DNA of 64,000 bases from Providencia sp. (GCF_003533305.1 NZ_DOEH01000021.1:62001-126000), one strand, 5' to 3'; shown: positions 52,781-62,285, counted from the first letter of the stretch. The notes: generated by a model from the sequence alone, not told the origin. Translations and numbers: made by a program.

Positions 52781-53082
52781 TCGGACCCCTATTGTATTTA
52801 TCTAAAGTCTTTGATATTAACAAGACCCTTTTATTGAGGCGACTCTTGAGCCTAAAATGGATAGTTACATTTTTTTAACTTAAAGAGAAATGCAAATGGA
52901 CGAAATAGTATGCAAAAAACGCATAGCCATCCAAGTAATTACAACCAATTGAATCATAACGAAATTAATAAAACTTATTTAGCATCACATTTTAAAATTC
53001 AATATTTCCATCAGTTTTATTTAATTATCTTAATTGACGTTATGCTTTATTTTTTTAATTTAAAAATCAATCTTAAGCTAAA

Positions 53083-54558
53083 TCACTCATTTAAAATTAA
53101 CATTTTTGAACTTATTTCCCTTAATTGCTTACAGTATTGGTCAGCGATAGCCTCATTCTTAATATTTGTAAATCCTAGCATGAGTATTTGCTTATTACTG
53201 CTATTCATACTCCACTCATCAAGTGATTCTAGACCAAAACCATTTTGATTCGCGACTGCTGCAAATTGTTTTGATGATTGGCCATTAATAATTTTCACGA
53301 CAATATGCATACCACCCGATTGCATTTGAATTTCAAAAATCTCTGATAGATTATGTACTATTGCATCAATCAAATATTGTCTTCTTTGACGATATAAATT
53401 TCGCATTTTACGTAAATGCCGAGCAAAATGCCCATCATGAATAAATCGATGTGTAATTTCTTGCTGCCAAATAGAACTTTGATTACTTATAATTTTAGCA
53501 ACCGAATAAAACTGAGCTATCTGTGATTTAGGAACAACAATATAAGATAATCGTAATGCAGGAAATAGCGCTTTACTCATCGTACCGCAGTAAATAACTC
53601 GCTCATGTTTATCTAAACTTTTCAATGCCGGTAATGGACGACCTTGATAACGAAATTCACCATCATAATCATCTTCGATGATCCAGCTTTGGTTACTATC
53701 AGCCCAATCAAGTAATTCTATTCTTCGAGCTAACGTTAACGAAACATTTGTCGGACTTTGATGGGTCGGTGTAACTAAAGCAAATCTTGCTTTTGGCGCT
53801 ACTTTTTCGCCCTGTTTAACAACTATACCGTGACTATCAACCTCGATTGGTGTCAATTTCATGCCAATATGCTGTAAATATGAACGCGCAATATGATAGC
53901 CCGGTTCTTCAAACCAACCTATGTCCCCGATTTTAAATAAACTTTGCATAATTAGCGTTAAGCTGGCGCAATAACCCGCACTAATAAATATTTGGTCCGG
54001 TGTACAATTGATCCCCCGAGACATAACTAAATAGCGAGCTAGATCTTCACGTAAACTGAATAAGCCTTGAGGGTCTGGGTAACTTAGCTGTGTTGTACTC
54101 GCTTCTCGTAAAATACTTGCTGATAGCCTTGACCATAATTTGACAGGAAATACATCTAATGCAGGAATTCCTAATTTAAATGGAGCAATATTTTGTGGAT
54201 ACTCGGTTATATTATACTGTTGCTTATTCTCCTGCTTTTGATCTTTTTTTTCTGATACGACAGCATCTGCAACATGATATTTATTAGTCTGGTGGTCTTG
54301 TATATTTTTCACCGACTGAGCAATAAAGGTTCCCTTAGCACCTTTAGCCACCAGCAATCCTTCACTAATCAGCAACTGATATGCGAGTTCTATCGTTCCT
54401 CGAGCCACATTTAATTCACTCGCAAGAGCTCGTATTGAAGGAATACGCTGGAAAGCCTGTAGCTGCCCATTATTTATTCCTTCATGAAAACGTTGATAAA
54501 CTTGCAAATAAAGTGGTGTATTAGCTGCTGTATCAATTTGTAGAAACATTTTTAACAC
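53083..54558 (-). CDS. MocR-type regulator (GntR helix-turn-helix fused to aminotransferase fold)
   Basis: A 491-residue MocR/PdxR family regulator. The N-terminal winged helix-turn-helix (about residues 12-80) contains RIPSIRALASELNVARGTIELAY. The C-terminal class I aminotransferase-like domain (about residues 130-480) has WIIEDDYDGEFRYQG near residue 285 and the PLP-lysine loop YCGTMSKALFPALRLSY near residue 320. Such proteins bind PLP as a sensor cofactor and control nearby genes. It diverges from the AhpD-like gene, probably its target. The start is a GTG at 54558 with AGGA six bases upstream; an ATG 9 bases inside is an alternative. Confidence 0.88.
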   Translation of the reverse strand: MLKMFLQIDTAANTPLYLQVYQRFHEGINNGQLQAFQRIPSIRALASELNVARGTIELAYQLLISEGLLVAKGAKGTFIAQSVKNIQDHQTNKYHVADAVVSEKKDQKQENKQQYNITEYPQNIAPFKLGIPALDVFPVKLWSRLSASILREASTTQLSYPDPQGLFSLREDLARYLVMSRGINCTPDQIFISAGYCASLTLIMQSLFKIGDIGWFEEPGYHIARSYLQHIGMKLTPIEVDSHGIVVKQGEKVAPKARFALVTPTHQSPTNVSLTLARRIELLDWADSNQSWIIEDDYDGEFRYQGRPLPALKSLDKHERVIYCGTMSKALFPALRLSYIVVPKSQIAQFYSVAKIISNQSSIWQQEITHRFIHDGHFARHLRKMRNLYRQRRQYLIDAIVHNLSEIFEIQMQSGGMHIVVKIINGQSSKQFAAVANQNGFGLESLDEWSMNSSNKQILMLGFTNIKNEAIADQYCKQLREISSKMLILNE

Positions 54559-54607
54559 ATCTTGTCCTAGTAATATTTTTTATTCTTGCCCCTTTATTAT
54601 AGGCCAA

Positions 54608-54728
54608 GATGCTTTAATATGCGCTACAGTTATTTAAATGTGCTAAAACAGATAAAACAAGAATGTGTAGTATATAAACACCCACACCAATGAAGACAAT
54701 AAGCTGCATATTATCTTGATGCTTTAAT
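54608..54728 (+). repeat. Direct 11-bp repeat in the MocR/AhpD divergent promoter
   Basis: GATGCTTTAAT occurs at 54608-54618 and 54718-54728, and a related GCTACAG/GCTAAAACAG pair lies between 54622 and 54652. MocR proteins bind directly repeated half-sites, so these are possible recognition elements, though spaced far apart. Confidence 0.4.
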
Positions 54729-54745
54729 TATATGAGGAATTAGTT

Positions 54746-55177
54746 ATGAGTACGTTACGTCTAGCCTACAACATACTGTCACCAGAAGCCTACAAAGGTT
54801 TAATTGATTGCAAAAATGCACTAGAAAAAAGTGGATTAGGTAAAGAACTCATCGAGTTAGTTTATCTTAGAATTTCTCAAATTAACGGCTGTGCTTTTTG
54901 CCTTGATATGCATGCCACCTCATTGCGCGCTGCGGGTGTTAGCAATAAGAAAATTGATACCTTAGCGGGTTGGCAAGTCAGCCATCATTTTACTGAAAAA
55001 GAACGAGCTGCATTAGCCTGGACGGAATCTGTCGCAAATATTGCACAAACAGTGGCTCCTGACTCACTGTTTAATCATGTAAAACTTCACTTTAGTGACG
55101 TACAAATTTCTGATTTAACCCTTGCGATAGGCTTAATGAGTGCATTCAATCGTGTCGCAATTGCATTAAGACAGTAG
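54746..55177 (+). CDS. AhpD-like / carboxymuconolactone decarboxylase family protein
   Basis: A 143-residue all-helical protein of the CMD family. CAFCLDMHATSLRAAGVS at about residues 51-68 is the conserved CxxCxxxH redox motif of alkylhydroperoxidase AhpD-like proteins. The two cysteines can cycle through a disulfide, so a peroxidase or thiol-reductase function is probable. It diverges from the MocR regulator and is followed by a terminator, so it is a monocistronic target of that regulator. Confidence 0.87.
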   Translation: MSTLRLAYNILSPEAYKGLIDCKNALEKSGLGKELIELVYLRISQINGCAFCLDMHATSLRAAGVSNKKIDTLAGWQVSHHFTEKERAALAWTESVANIAQTVAPDSLFNHVKLHFSDVQISDLTLAIGLMSAFNRVAIALRQ

Positions 55178-55213
55178 CCGCCTTACGTTAAATTAACGGC
55201 AATCACTAAAAAT

Positions 55214-55245
55214 AAAAAGGAGGTCAAATTCATGGCCTCCTTTTT
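55214..55245 (+). terminator. Terminator after the AhpD-like gene
   Basis: A perfect 10-bp stem, AAAAAGGAGG (55214-55223) and CCTCCTTTTT (55236-55245), ending in five T. Confidence 0.88.
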
Positions 55246-55393
55246 GATATAGACGTTAATCAACTGATTAGTTTTAATTTTTTTACTCGTCATACCATCT
55301 GTTACTTTTCAAATTCATGATTTTATATCCTGCAAAACTCTCTATTTCTCATCATTTACATAATAATTATGTCACTTAATACAATTATTAGTA

Positions 55394-55413
55394 ATAATAG
55401 TCATTACTATTAT
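55394..55413. promoter_or_regulatory. Fur-like palindrome upstream of fhuA
   Basis: ATAATAGT-CATT-ACTATTAT is a perfect 8+4+8 inverted repeat, continuing as ATCATT, about 26 bases before the fhuA start. Spacing and A/T content recall the Fur consensus GATAATGATAATCATTATC with several mismatches, so iron repression is likely. The site overlaps where RNA polymerase would bind. Confidence 0.6.
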
Positions 55414-55438
55414 CATTCTCTATTCGGATTTATACACT

Positions 55439-57532
55439 GTGAATAACATGACGCCTTTCAAACAACACCCGCTAACACCCGTTTTATTAAGTGCCATTGC
55501 CGCATCATTTTCAATTTCCAGTGCTTTTGCAGAAACGCCGAATAGTGAGAAATCTGACACCTTAGTCGTCAGTGCTCAAGCTCTTAAAGTGAATACATCA
55601 CTACAAGAAACCCCTAAATCCGTTTCAGTGATCACCCAAGAAGAGCTAGAAACACGCGCACCACAAAAGCTTGATGAGGCGTTACGTTATACTTCTGGCG
55701 TAGTTTCACAACCTTACGGCGCCGATAACGATACCGACTGGTTTAAAGTACGCGGGTTTGATGCTGCAACTTATTTAGATAACAGCCGCCTATTTCGCGA
55801 TGGTTATTACACTTGGCTATTAGAGCCTTATGGCTTCGAACGTATTGAAGTGGTTAAAGGGGCTTCTGCCGTTTTATTCGGTGAATCAACACCCGGTGGC
55901 GCAGTAAACGTCGTGACTAAAAAACCGTTATTTACCCCCAAAGGCGAAGTTTTCCTTGAGACGGGAAATAATGACCAACGAGGATTCGGTTTGGATGTCG
56001 CTGGTAATGCCAATGAAGAAGGTAATGTACGCTACCGTCTCGTTGGAACAATGAAAAAAAGTGATGGTGAACTAAAAGGCACAGATAATGAACGTGTTTA
56101 TATTGCGCCGAGCTTAGCTATTGATATCTCTGACGATACGATGCTGACATTAATGGGTACCTATTTACATGATGATGGTACTCCCACGAATCCATTCTTC
56201 CCTGCCGCAGGCACAACTATCAAATCACCTTTTGGTAAAATTAAGCCATCCACTAATTTAGGTGAGCCCGATTACGATAAATATAAACGTAGTCAATTAT
56301 CCGCAGGCTATCTACTTGAACACAGTATTAATGATTCATGGCGCTTTTCTCAACGTTTAAATTATGGTTATAACAAATTAACCTTGCGCAGTGTTTATGC
56401 ATTACCGAATGCAGAGACCTCCATCAGTAAAATAACCCGTGGCATTGTATTTCGTGATGGCACAAATCAAAGTATTACATTTGATAATAATGTTGTCGGT
56501 GAATGGGATTCTGAACGTTTCGAACATACCCTGTTGACTGGTGTTGAACTGCAATATCACCAAACCAAAGGGGATGAACAAGATAAATATGACTTTGACA
56601 AAATCAATCCTTGGAACCCTATTTATGGCAAATACACCCCAATTGACCCTGCAAATAACATTAATCGCACCATTGATAAAACACAATCGAGCCTCTACTC
56701 ACAGTACCAAGTGAAATTCGATAGTCAGTGGATAGGTGTTGCCGGCCTTCGCTATGATTGGGTCAAAACTGAAAATAAAAATAAAACTAAACAAGTTAAT
56801 AAATCACGTAATGATGGTGAGTTTAGCTTGAATACCGGAGTGATGTATTTAGCCGATAATGGGCTTTCTCCTTATGCAAATTACGCGCAATCCTTTGAAG
56901 TACTCAGTACCCTAAACTTAGATACAGGTGATATTTATGAGCCATTAAAAGGTGAGCAAGTTGAAGTGGGTGTGAAATATACTCCAGACTATTTTGATGG
57001 ATATATCAATGTTGCGTGGTTTGATATTGAACAAAAAAATGCATTGGTGACCAACCCTAAAACTCCAGCGGCAAAGCAAGCAGGAAAAGTCACTTCAACA
57101 GGTATTGAAACTGAAGCTATGGTGCAGCTAACAGATAATTTCAACATTCAAGCCGCCTATACCTATACCAATTCAAAAACCACCGATACCGTTGATCACA
57201 GCAAAAAACAAGCAGGACTAATCCCTAAACATATGGCCTCGGCTTGGGCAAATTACACTATTCCATTGACAGATACCCAAGAAATCACATTAGGATCAGG
57301 TGTCCGATATTTAGGTCAGTCAAAAGATAATCCAGCTAATTCAGCCAGCAATATTACGGTACCGAGTGCTACACTTTGGGATGCTGCTGCGACCTATAAA
57401 CTCAATAAACAATGGCAATTACAGGTGAATATCAATAATCTACTCAATAAAGAATATGTCTCTGCCTGTGATTATTACTGCTATTACGGTCAGTCTCGTT
57501 CCGTTCTTATCCAAACAAAATACAACTGGTAA
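55439..57532 (+). CDS. fhuA: TonB-dependent ferric hydroxamate receptor FhuA-like
   Basis: A 697-residue outer-membrane siderophore receptor. A signal peptide ends near SAFA-ET (residue 31 or so), a TonB box DTLVVSA lies near residue 40, the plug domain (about residues 55-160) includes SVSVITQEELETRAPQKLDEAL and GAVNVVTKKP, and the beta-barrel fills the rest. It ends with QTKYNW; the terminal Trp replaces the usual Phe. A Cys pair (SACDYYCYYGQ) near the C-terminus matches the FhuA pattern. It is followed by fhuC-fhuD-fhuB, so it should carry ferrichrome or another hydroxamate. The start (GTG 55439 or ATG 55448) has only a weak RBS. A Fur-like site lies upstream. Confidence 0.87.
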   Translation: MNNMTPFKQHPLTPVLLSAIAASFSISSAFAETPNSEKSDTLVVSAQALKVNTSLQETPKSVSVITQEELETRAPQKLDEALRYTSGVVSQPYGADNDTDWFKVRGFDAATYLDNSRLFRDGYYTWLLEPYGFERIEVVKGASAVLFGESTPGGAVNVVTKKPLFTPKGEVFLETGNNDQRGFGLDVAGNANEEGNVRYRLVGTMKKSDGELKGTDNERVYIAPSLAIDISDDTMLTLMGTYLHDDGTPTNPFFPAAGTTIKSPFGKIKPSTNLGEPDYDKYKRSQLSAGYLLEHSINDSWRFSQRLNYGYNKLTLRSVYALPNAETSISKITRGIVFRDGTNQSITFDNNVVGEWDSERFEHTLLTGVELQYHQTKGDEQDKYDFDKINPWNPIYGKYTPIDPANNINRTIDKTQSSLYSQYQVKFDSQWIGVAGLRYDWVKTENKNKTKQVNKSRNDGEFSLNTGVMYLADNGLSPYANYAQSFEVLSTLNLDTGDIYEPLKGEQVEVGVKYTPDYFDGYINVAWFDIEQKNALVTNPKTPAAKQAGKVTSTGIETEAMVQLTDNFNIQAAYTYTNSKTTDTVDHSKKQAGLIPKHMASAWANYTIPLTDTQEITLGSGVRYLGQSKDNPANSASNITVPSATLWDAAATYKLNKQWQLQVNINNLLNKEYVSACDYYCYYGQSRSVLIQTKYNW

Positions 57533-57544
57533 TCTGCTTCGCTC

Positions 57545-57577
57545 ACGCCCTATCATTTAATAGGGCGTAGTTTTTTT
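57545..57577 (+). terminator. Attenuator/terminator between fhuA and fhuC
   Basis: ACGCCCTAT (57545-57553) and ATAGGGCGT (57560-57568) with a 6-base loop and seven T (57571-57577), between the receptor and transporter genes. It would make receptor expression exceed that of fhuCDB. Confidence 0.8.
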
Positions 57578-57593
57578 ATTTGAGAAAATTTTT

Positions 57594-58370
57594 ATGTTTG
57601 AACTTCGTGATATTCACATTGTACGAGATGGACGCCCGATTTTATCGATTCCATCACTAACGCTACCGACGACTGAATTAACCGTTGTATTGGGGCACAA
57701 TGGCTCAGGCAAATCGACACTCGTTAATTTACTTGCAGGTCAAGCGGTACCAGACCAAGGCACCGTTCATCTTGATGGCAAAAACCTTGCACACTACAAT
57801 AAAAAAATGCTCGCAAGGCAACTGGCTTTTTTGCCACAAAAATTACCTGCATCCGCAGGTTTATCAGTACGCGAACTTGTACGCTTAGGCCGATTTCCTT
57901 GGCGTGGCGCCTTCGGTCGTTGGCATCAAGATGATAAAACTATTGTCAGCCAAGCCATGGATAAAGCCGGTGTCTCTTTTTTTGCGGATACTCTCGCCGA
58001 TAATTTATCCGGCGGTGAGCGGCAACGCGCTTGGGTTGCCATGTTACTGGCCCAGCAATCTCCTGTTTTAATATTGGATGAACCTACATCAGCACTAGAT
58101 ATTCACCACCAATATCAATTAATGAATTTACTACGTGAACTCAATAGAACCCAAGATGTCGGTATTATCGTCATTTTGCATGACTTAAATTTAGCCTTAC
58201 AGTATGCCTCGCATATTGTTGCATTGAAGAATGGTCAAATAGCATTTGAAGGTCCTGCAAACTTATTAAATGATGAACAACGCCTATCTAATTTATATGA
58301 AACGCGTGTTCGGTTAATCGAACATCCTGAAGGCCCTAAAGGCTGTAAAGTGGCGGTGATATGCGATTAG
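57594..58370 (+). CDS. fhuC: Ferric hydroxamate ABC transporter ATPase FhuC
   Basis: A 258-residue ABC ATPase. Walker A is GHNGSGKST at about residues 34-42, the Q-loop region is FLPQKLPASAGLS, signature LSGGERQRAW lies near residue 139, and Walker B LILDEPTSALDIH near residue 158. It powers ferrichrome, aerobactin or coprogen import across the inner membrane together with FhuB. Its end overlaps the fhuD start by 10 bases, typical of fhuACDB operons. Confidence 0.93.
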   Translation: MFELRDIHIVRDGRPILSIPSLTLPTTELTVVLGHNGSGKSTLVNLLAGQAVPDQGTVHLDGKNLAHYNKKMLARQLAFLPQKLPASAGLSVRELVRLGRFPWRGAFGRWHQDDKTIVSQAMDKAGVSFFADTLADNLSGGERQRAWVAMLLAQQSPVLILDEPTSALDIHHQYQLMNLLRELNRTQDVGIIVILHDLNLALQYASHIVALKNGQIAFEGPANLLNDEQRLSNLYETRVRLIEHPEGPKGCKVAVICD

Positions 58371-59284
58371 TTCCGTTGCCATTTACGCATTTAATTGTGC
58401 TGTTTTCACTACTGTTCAGTTCTCTAAGTTTTGCTGAAATCACAATTAATGACGATAGAGGTACTCAAACCTTTATCACTTCACCTGAACGTATTGTGGT
58501 ACTTGATTGGGATTTATTAGAGCAAGTTTTATCTCTTGATATCATTCCGGTCGGTGCAACCGAAATTAATAGCTACAATCAATGGGTTGTTATGCCAGCA
58601 GCGCCTGAGTCTATTGATGAAGTAGGTACTCGTGCAGAGCCTAATCTTGAAAAAATCGCCTCGTTAAAACCTGACGTGATCCTTGCGACTAGCGCACAAC
58701 AAGATTTAATTCCGTTATTACAACGAATTGCACCGGTGGTCTATTTAACCAATTTTTCGGCTCAAGATGATGCAGCAATTGTTGCTATCCGTCATTTTAA
58801 AACTTTGGCGACATTGTTTAATAAACAACAACAAGCAGAAAAACAATTAGCCCAGTTAGATAAACAGTTTGAGTTATTACGCGCAAAACTAGCACAAGTC
58901 TATCCTAATAATACTGAAGTCACCGTCATCCGATTTTCAACGCTGACCTCGGTATTTCTGCCAACGGAAAATGCGAGTATCAATTATGTTTTACAACGCT
59001 TAGGACTGAAACCTGCCGTAAAATTACCAGCACGACCTTGGGGGATCACTCAGCGCCGTATTAATGAACTTAGTCGTATTGATGATGGCTATGTTTTATT
59101 TCTACGTCCTTTTCCTGATGAAAAAAAACTTGCCGATGCTCGTTTATGGCAAGCGATGCCGTTTGTACAAAAAAATCAGGTAAATGGGGTCATTCCTGTG
59201 TGGAATTATGGCGGTGTCTATTCGCTACAACGTATGGCGCAAGCGATCACCGATAGCTTATTGGAGATTGCACCAGCACCATGA
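58361..59284 (+). CDS. fhuD: Periplasmic ferric hydroxamate-binding protein FhuD
   Basis: A 307-residue class III periplasmic binding protein. The signal peptide is at about residues 1-26 (ending near SFAE). Features are VVLDWDLLEQVLSLDIIPVGATE near residue 45, VGTRAEPNLEKIASLKPDVIL near residue 88, and the long central helix. It carries ferric hydroxamates from the receptor to FhuB. It overlaps fhuC by 10 bases and fhuB by 4 (ATGA), so the three are translationally coupled. Confidence 0.92.
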   Translation: MRLVPLPFTHLIVLFSLLFSSLSFAEITINDDRGTQTFITSPERIVVLDWDLLEQVLSLDIIPVGATEINSYNQWVVMPAAPESIDEVGTRAEPNLEKIASLKPDVILATSAQQDLIPLLQRIAPVVYLTNFSAQDDAAIVAIRHFKTLATLFNKQQQAEKQLAQLDKQFELLRAKLAQVYPNNTEVTVIRFSTLTSVFLPTENASINYVLQRLGLKPAVKLPARPWGITQRRINELSRIDDGYVLFLRPFPDEKKLADARLWQAMPFVQKNQVNGVIPVWNYGGVYSLQRMAQAITDSLLEIAPAP

Positions 59285-61251
59285 AAATAACCTCCTTATT
59301 CGGTTTTATTTTATTGCTCTTGGTATTAACCATTGGCAATCTTCAATTAGAACCTGGGCTCTCTATTAGCCAGCAAATTAGTCTTATTTTTTCGCCACAA
59401 TCAGCACAAAATTTTTCAGAAATTTTTTATCTTTATGGGCAACTACCTCGCTTAGTGATGGCGTTATTAGTGGGTGCGACATTGGGTTTAGTTGGCAGCT
59501 TAATGCAGCAACTAACACAAAATAATCTCACCTCTCCACTGACTTTAGGAACATCTTCTGGTGCTTGGCTTGGGCTGGTTATCCTATCGATCAGTTTCAC
59601 TGATTTAAGTGCGGATTTTGCACCACTAGTCGCAATGGGTGGTGGATTATTAGCGTTTGTACTTGTTGTGACGATCACCGGACTACGTAACATGACAGGC
59701 CTACCTCTCATTGTTTCCGGCATGGTTGTTAATATTCTTCTCGGCGCTATCGCAACGGCGCTTATTACGCTAAACAGCCAATTTGCTCAAAATATTTTTA
59801 TGTGGGGTGCCGGTGATTTAACACAAGATGGTTGGTCGGCAGTCATTCGATTGCTGCCACAATTATTACCTGCGTTATTTATTATTGCAGCCCCTCGAAT
59901 TTTAACTGTCTTACGCCTTGGACATGACGGCGCACAGGCAAGAGGATTATCAGTTTTACCCATTTTTATTTTATTTATGGTTGTTGCTACATGGCTAGTT
60001 GCTGCCGTAATAAGCACTATTGGTGTGATTGGCTTTATTGGTTTATTAGCACCAAACATTGTCAGAGCTTTTGGTGCAAGAACAGCGCTGAGTGAATTGT
60101 TAGCAAGTGCCTTATTGGGTGCATTACTTCTGTTATTCGCTGACACTTTAGCCATTGCCATAAGCCAATGGTTACATTCCGTAATCCCAACAGGCGTCAT
60201 GGCCGCTGCAATCGGAGCACCAGCACTGATTGCTTTTAGTCGCAGAACCTTTAAAGCCCAAGATAGCCTCACCCTACTATTAAAACCCATTATTCGCCCC
60301 CAATGGTTGTACCGTGCAGGCGGCTGTATCATATTTTTACTTGCAGTAGGAATGACGCTCTCTGTTTTTTTACAAAACTCAGAACATGCCTTAGTTTGGC
60401 AATTACCAGAAGCATTTCAATGGGCACTTCGGTGGCCACGATTACTAACAGCACTAATAGCGGGTATCGCTCTTTCTGTCGCGGGTACATTATTACAGCG
60501 CTTAATCTACAACCCTCTTGCAAGTCCAGATATTCTTGGCGTCTCTTCGGGAGCTACTGTAAGTTTGATTCTGATAAGTATGATTCTAGGGACAACCATA
60601 CAAACTTCATTATGGGGAGTAGCTTTATTAGGCAGTTTACTGGTGTTAGCGTTGTTACTTTTATTAGGCCGACGACATCAATTCGCACCTGCGAGTCTGA
60701 TATTGATCGGAATTTCGCTAACCGCCTGCCTTGAGGCCTTTGTCCAATTTTTCCTCGCTCAAGGAACGCTCAGCAATTATCGTATTCTATTGTGGCTTTC
60801 TGGTTCAACCTATCGAGTCAATGATCAACAAGCCATTCTATTCTCAATCATTGTTGTATTACTTGTTATTGTCACATTATCGCTAAGTCGCTGGTTAACA
60901 TTGTTGAGTATTGGTCGTGCATTTTCCCAAGCTCGTGGATTACATGCGGGAAAAGCGACAATGTTACTGCTAGGATTAGTTGCTCTACTATGTGCTTTAG
61001 TAACTGCAACTGTAGGGCCTTTGGCTTTTATTGGGTTAGTCGCGCCTCATATGGCCGCACTGTTGGGGGCTCAGAAAGTGAAATCACAACTGATTTTGGG
61101 TAGCCTACTTGGTGCAACCTTAATGGTTTGGGCAGATTGGTTAGGACAACTCATTATTTATCCGTCCCAAATTGCAGCAGGGACTTTAGTTGCCATTCTT
61201 GGGGGTAGCTATTTTCTAGCCTTAATGGTGATCAATCGGTTCCGTACTTAA
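59281..61251 (+). CDS. fhuB: Ferric hydroxamate ABC transporter permease FhuB
   Basis: A 656-residue double-length permease, like E. coli FhuB (660), made of two BtuC-like halves joined near residue 330. Each half carries the family signature for ATPase contact: GVIGFIGLLAPNIVRAFGA in the first (about residues 245-263) and GPLAFIGLVAPHMAALLGA in the second (about residues 579-597), plus a GTSSGAWLGL / GVSSGATVSL pair. It completes the operon and is followed by a strong hairpin. Confidence 0.95.
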   Translation: MKITSLFGFILLLLVLTIGNLQLEPGLSISQQISLIFSPQSAQNFSEIFYLYGQLPRLVMALLVGATLGLVGSLMQQLTQNNLTSPLTLGTSSGAWLGLVILSISFTDLSADFAPLVAMGGGLLAFVLVVTITGLRNMTGLPLIVSGMVVNILLGAIATALITLNSQFAQNIFMWGAGDLTQDGWSAVIRLLPQLLPALFIIAAPRILTVLRLGHDGAQARGLSVLPIFILFMVVATWLVAAVISTIGVIGFIGLLAPNIVRAFGARTALSELLASALLGALLLLFADTLAIAISQWLHSVIPTGVMAAAIGAPALIAFSRRTFKAQDSLTLLLKPIIRPQWLYRAGGCIIFLLAVGMTLSVFLQNSEHALVWQLPEAFQWALRWPRLLTALIAGIALSVAGTLLQRLIYNPLASPDILGVSSGATVSLILISMILGTTIQTSLWGVALLGSLLVLALLLLLGRRHQFAPASLILIGISLTACLEAFVQFFLAQGTLSNYRILLWLSGSTYRVNDQQAILFSIIVVLLVIVTLSLSRWLTLLSIGRAFSQARGLHAGKATMLLLGLVALLCALVTATVGPLAFIGLVAPHMAALLGAQKVKSQLILGSLLGATLMVWADWLGQLIIYPSQIAAGTLVAILGGSYFLALMVINRFRT

Positions 61252-61256
61252 TACTC

Positions 61257-61296
61257 ATATTCATGCCTTCAGCTTGCATATAGAAGGCATGAATAT
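61257..61296. terminator. Convergent terminator fhuB/map
   Basis: A perfect 14-bp stem, ATATTCATGCCTTC (61257-61270) and GAAGGCATGAATAT (61283-61296), shared by the convergent fhuB and methionine aminopeptidase genes. Confidence 0.82.
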
Positions 61297-61315
61297 TATT
61301 TCGCTTTAAGCTGAA

Positions 61316-62086
61316 TTACTTTTCTTCATCACGTAAAGTCAACACATCATAACCATCTTTAGTCACTAAAATGGTATGTTCCGATTGTGCCGACAGCTTT
61401 TTATCACGAGTAACAACGGTCCAGCCATCTTTTTTAGTTTTGATTTTCATGGCACCTTGGTTAATCATCGGCTCAATCGTAAAGGTCATGCCCTCTTTAA
61501 GTACCACCCCTTTACCACGAATTCCATAATGTAATACTTGCGGGTCTTCATGCATTTCACGACCAATACCATGACCGCAATATTCACGGACAATACTGTA
61601 GCCATTGGATTCAGCATGATGCTGTATCGCAGAGCCAATATCCCCTAATGTAGCACCCGGCTTGACCTGCTTAATCCCTTCCCACATAGCGGCATAAGTA
61701 TCTTTAACCAGTTTTTTTGCTAATGGGGATGCTTCAGGCATCGCATACATTTTGCTTGAGTCTGCAATAAAACCATTTTTTTCGAGTGTAATATCGACAT
61801 TAATAATATCTTTGGCTTTCAAGTACTCATCATCTTTGGGCACACCATGACAAACCACTTCATTAACGGACGTATTTAATACATAAGGATAGTCATATTG
61901 CCCTTTACTTGCCGGACGCGCTTGCAACTCATTGACGATATAACTTTCAACTTTATCGTTAATTTCCATGGTCGAGATACCCGGCACCATAATAGAATCT
62001 AACATGTTGAAAACACGTGCTAATAATCGGCCTGACTCACGCATCAGCTCAATCTCATCAGCTGTTTTGATGGTAATATTATTCAT
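61316..62086 (-). CDS. map: Type I methionine aminopeptidase, coupled to a ParD-like gene
   Basis: A 256-residue M24A metallopeptidase that removes N-terminal methionine from new proteins. Metal-ligand segments are NVDITLEKNGFIADSSKMY near residue 94, CGHGIGREMHEDPQV near residue 168, FTIEPMIN near residue 203, and SEHTILVT near residue 233. It starts at the ATG at 62086, inside a longer frame (61316-62131). Its ATG overlaps the stop of the ParD-like gene by 8 bases (ATGAATAA), so the two are translationally coupled. It is distinct in context from the housekeeping map, which in enterobacteria lies next to rpsB, so it is probably a second copy. Confidence 0.9.
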   Translation of the reverse strand: MNNITIKTADEIELMRESGRLLARVFNMLDSIMVPGISTMEINDKVESYIVNELQARPASKGQYDYPYVLNTSVNEVVCHGVPKDDEYLKAKDIINVDITLEKNGFIADSSKMYAMPEASPLAKKLVKDTYAAMWEGIKQVKPGATLGDIGSAIQHHAESNGYSIVREYCGHGIGREMHEDPQVLHYGIRGKGVVLKEGMTFTIEPMINQGAMKIKTKKDGWTVVTRDKKLSAQSEHTILVTKDGYDVLTLRDEEK

Positions 62087-62285
62087 GCGTTTTTCCTTTT
62101 TGTTCAATAACTTCTTTTTCAAGCATTTCATTAATTAACATGGTAAATGTTTTATTTGGATTCAATTCAGCCTGCATACCTATTTTGATCCAAAACTCCG
62201 CTTGTGAATTGATTGAGCGCGACATGACCTGACTCGCATATCGCAAATAATCATGCAGTTCATCTGAAATTTTAACTATTCCCAA
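62079..62285 (-). CDS. ParD-like antitoxin family protein
   Basis: A 68-residue protein resembling the ParD_like family (PF11903) of putative type II antitoxins. Features are VKISDELHDYLRYASQVMSRS at residues 4-24, a ribbon-helix-helix-like beginning, followed by SINSQAEFWIKIGMQAELNP. It reads into the methionine aminopeptidase gene with an 8-base overlap, and no RelE/ParE-type toxin is adjacent. The start is a TTG at 62285 with AAGGGTG five bases upstream. It may bind DNA to regulate the operon. Confidence 0.75.
   Translation of the reverse strand: MGIVKISDELHDYLRYASQVMSRSINSQAEFWIKIGMQAELNPNKTFTMLINEMLEKEVIEQKGKTHE

Noticed and set aside
52910..53248. 112-codon plus-strand frame
   Set aside because: Overlaps the 3' end of the MocR regulator gene and translates to low-complexity, AT-driven residues.
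59787..60332. 181-codon frame opposite fhuB
   Set aside because: Antisense shadow of a strongly coding membrane gene.
62079..62285. Classical type II toxin-antitoxin locus
   Set aside because: Only the antitoxin-family gene is present; the adjacent gene is an aminopeptidase, not a ParE or RelE toxin.
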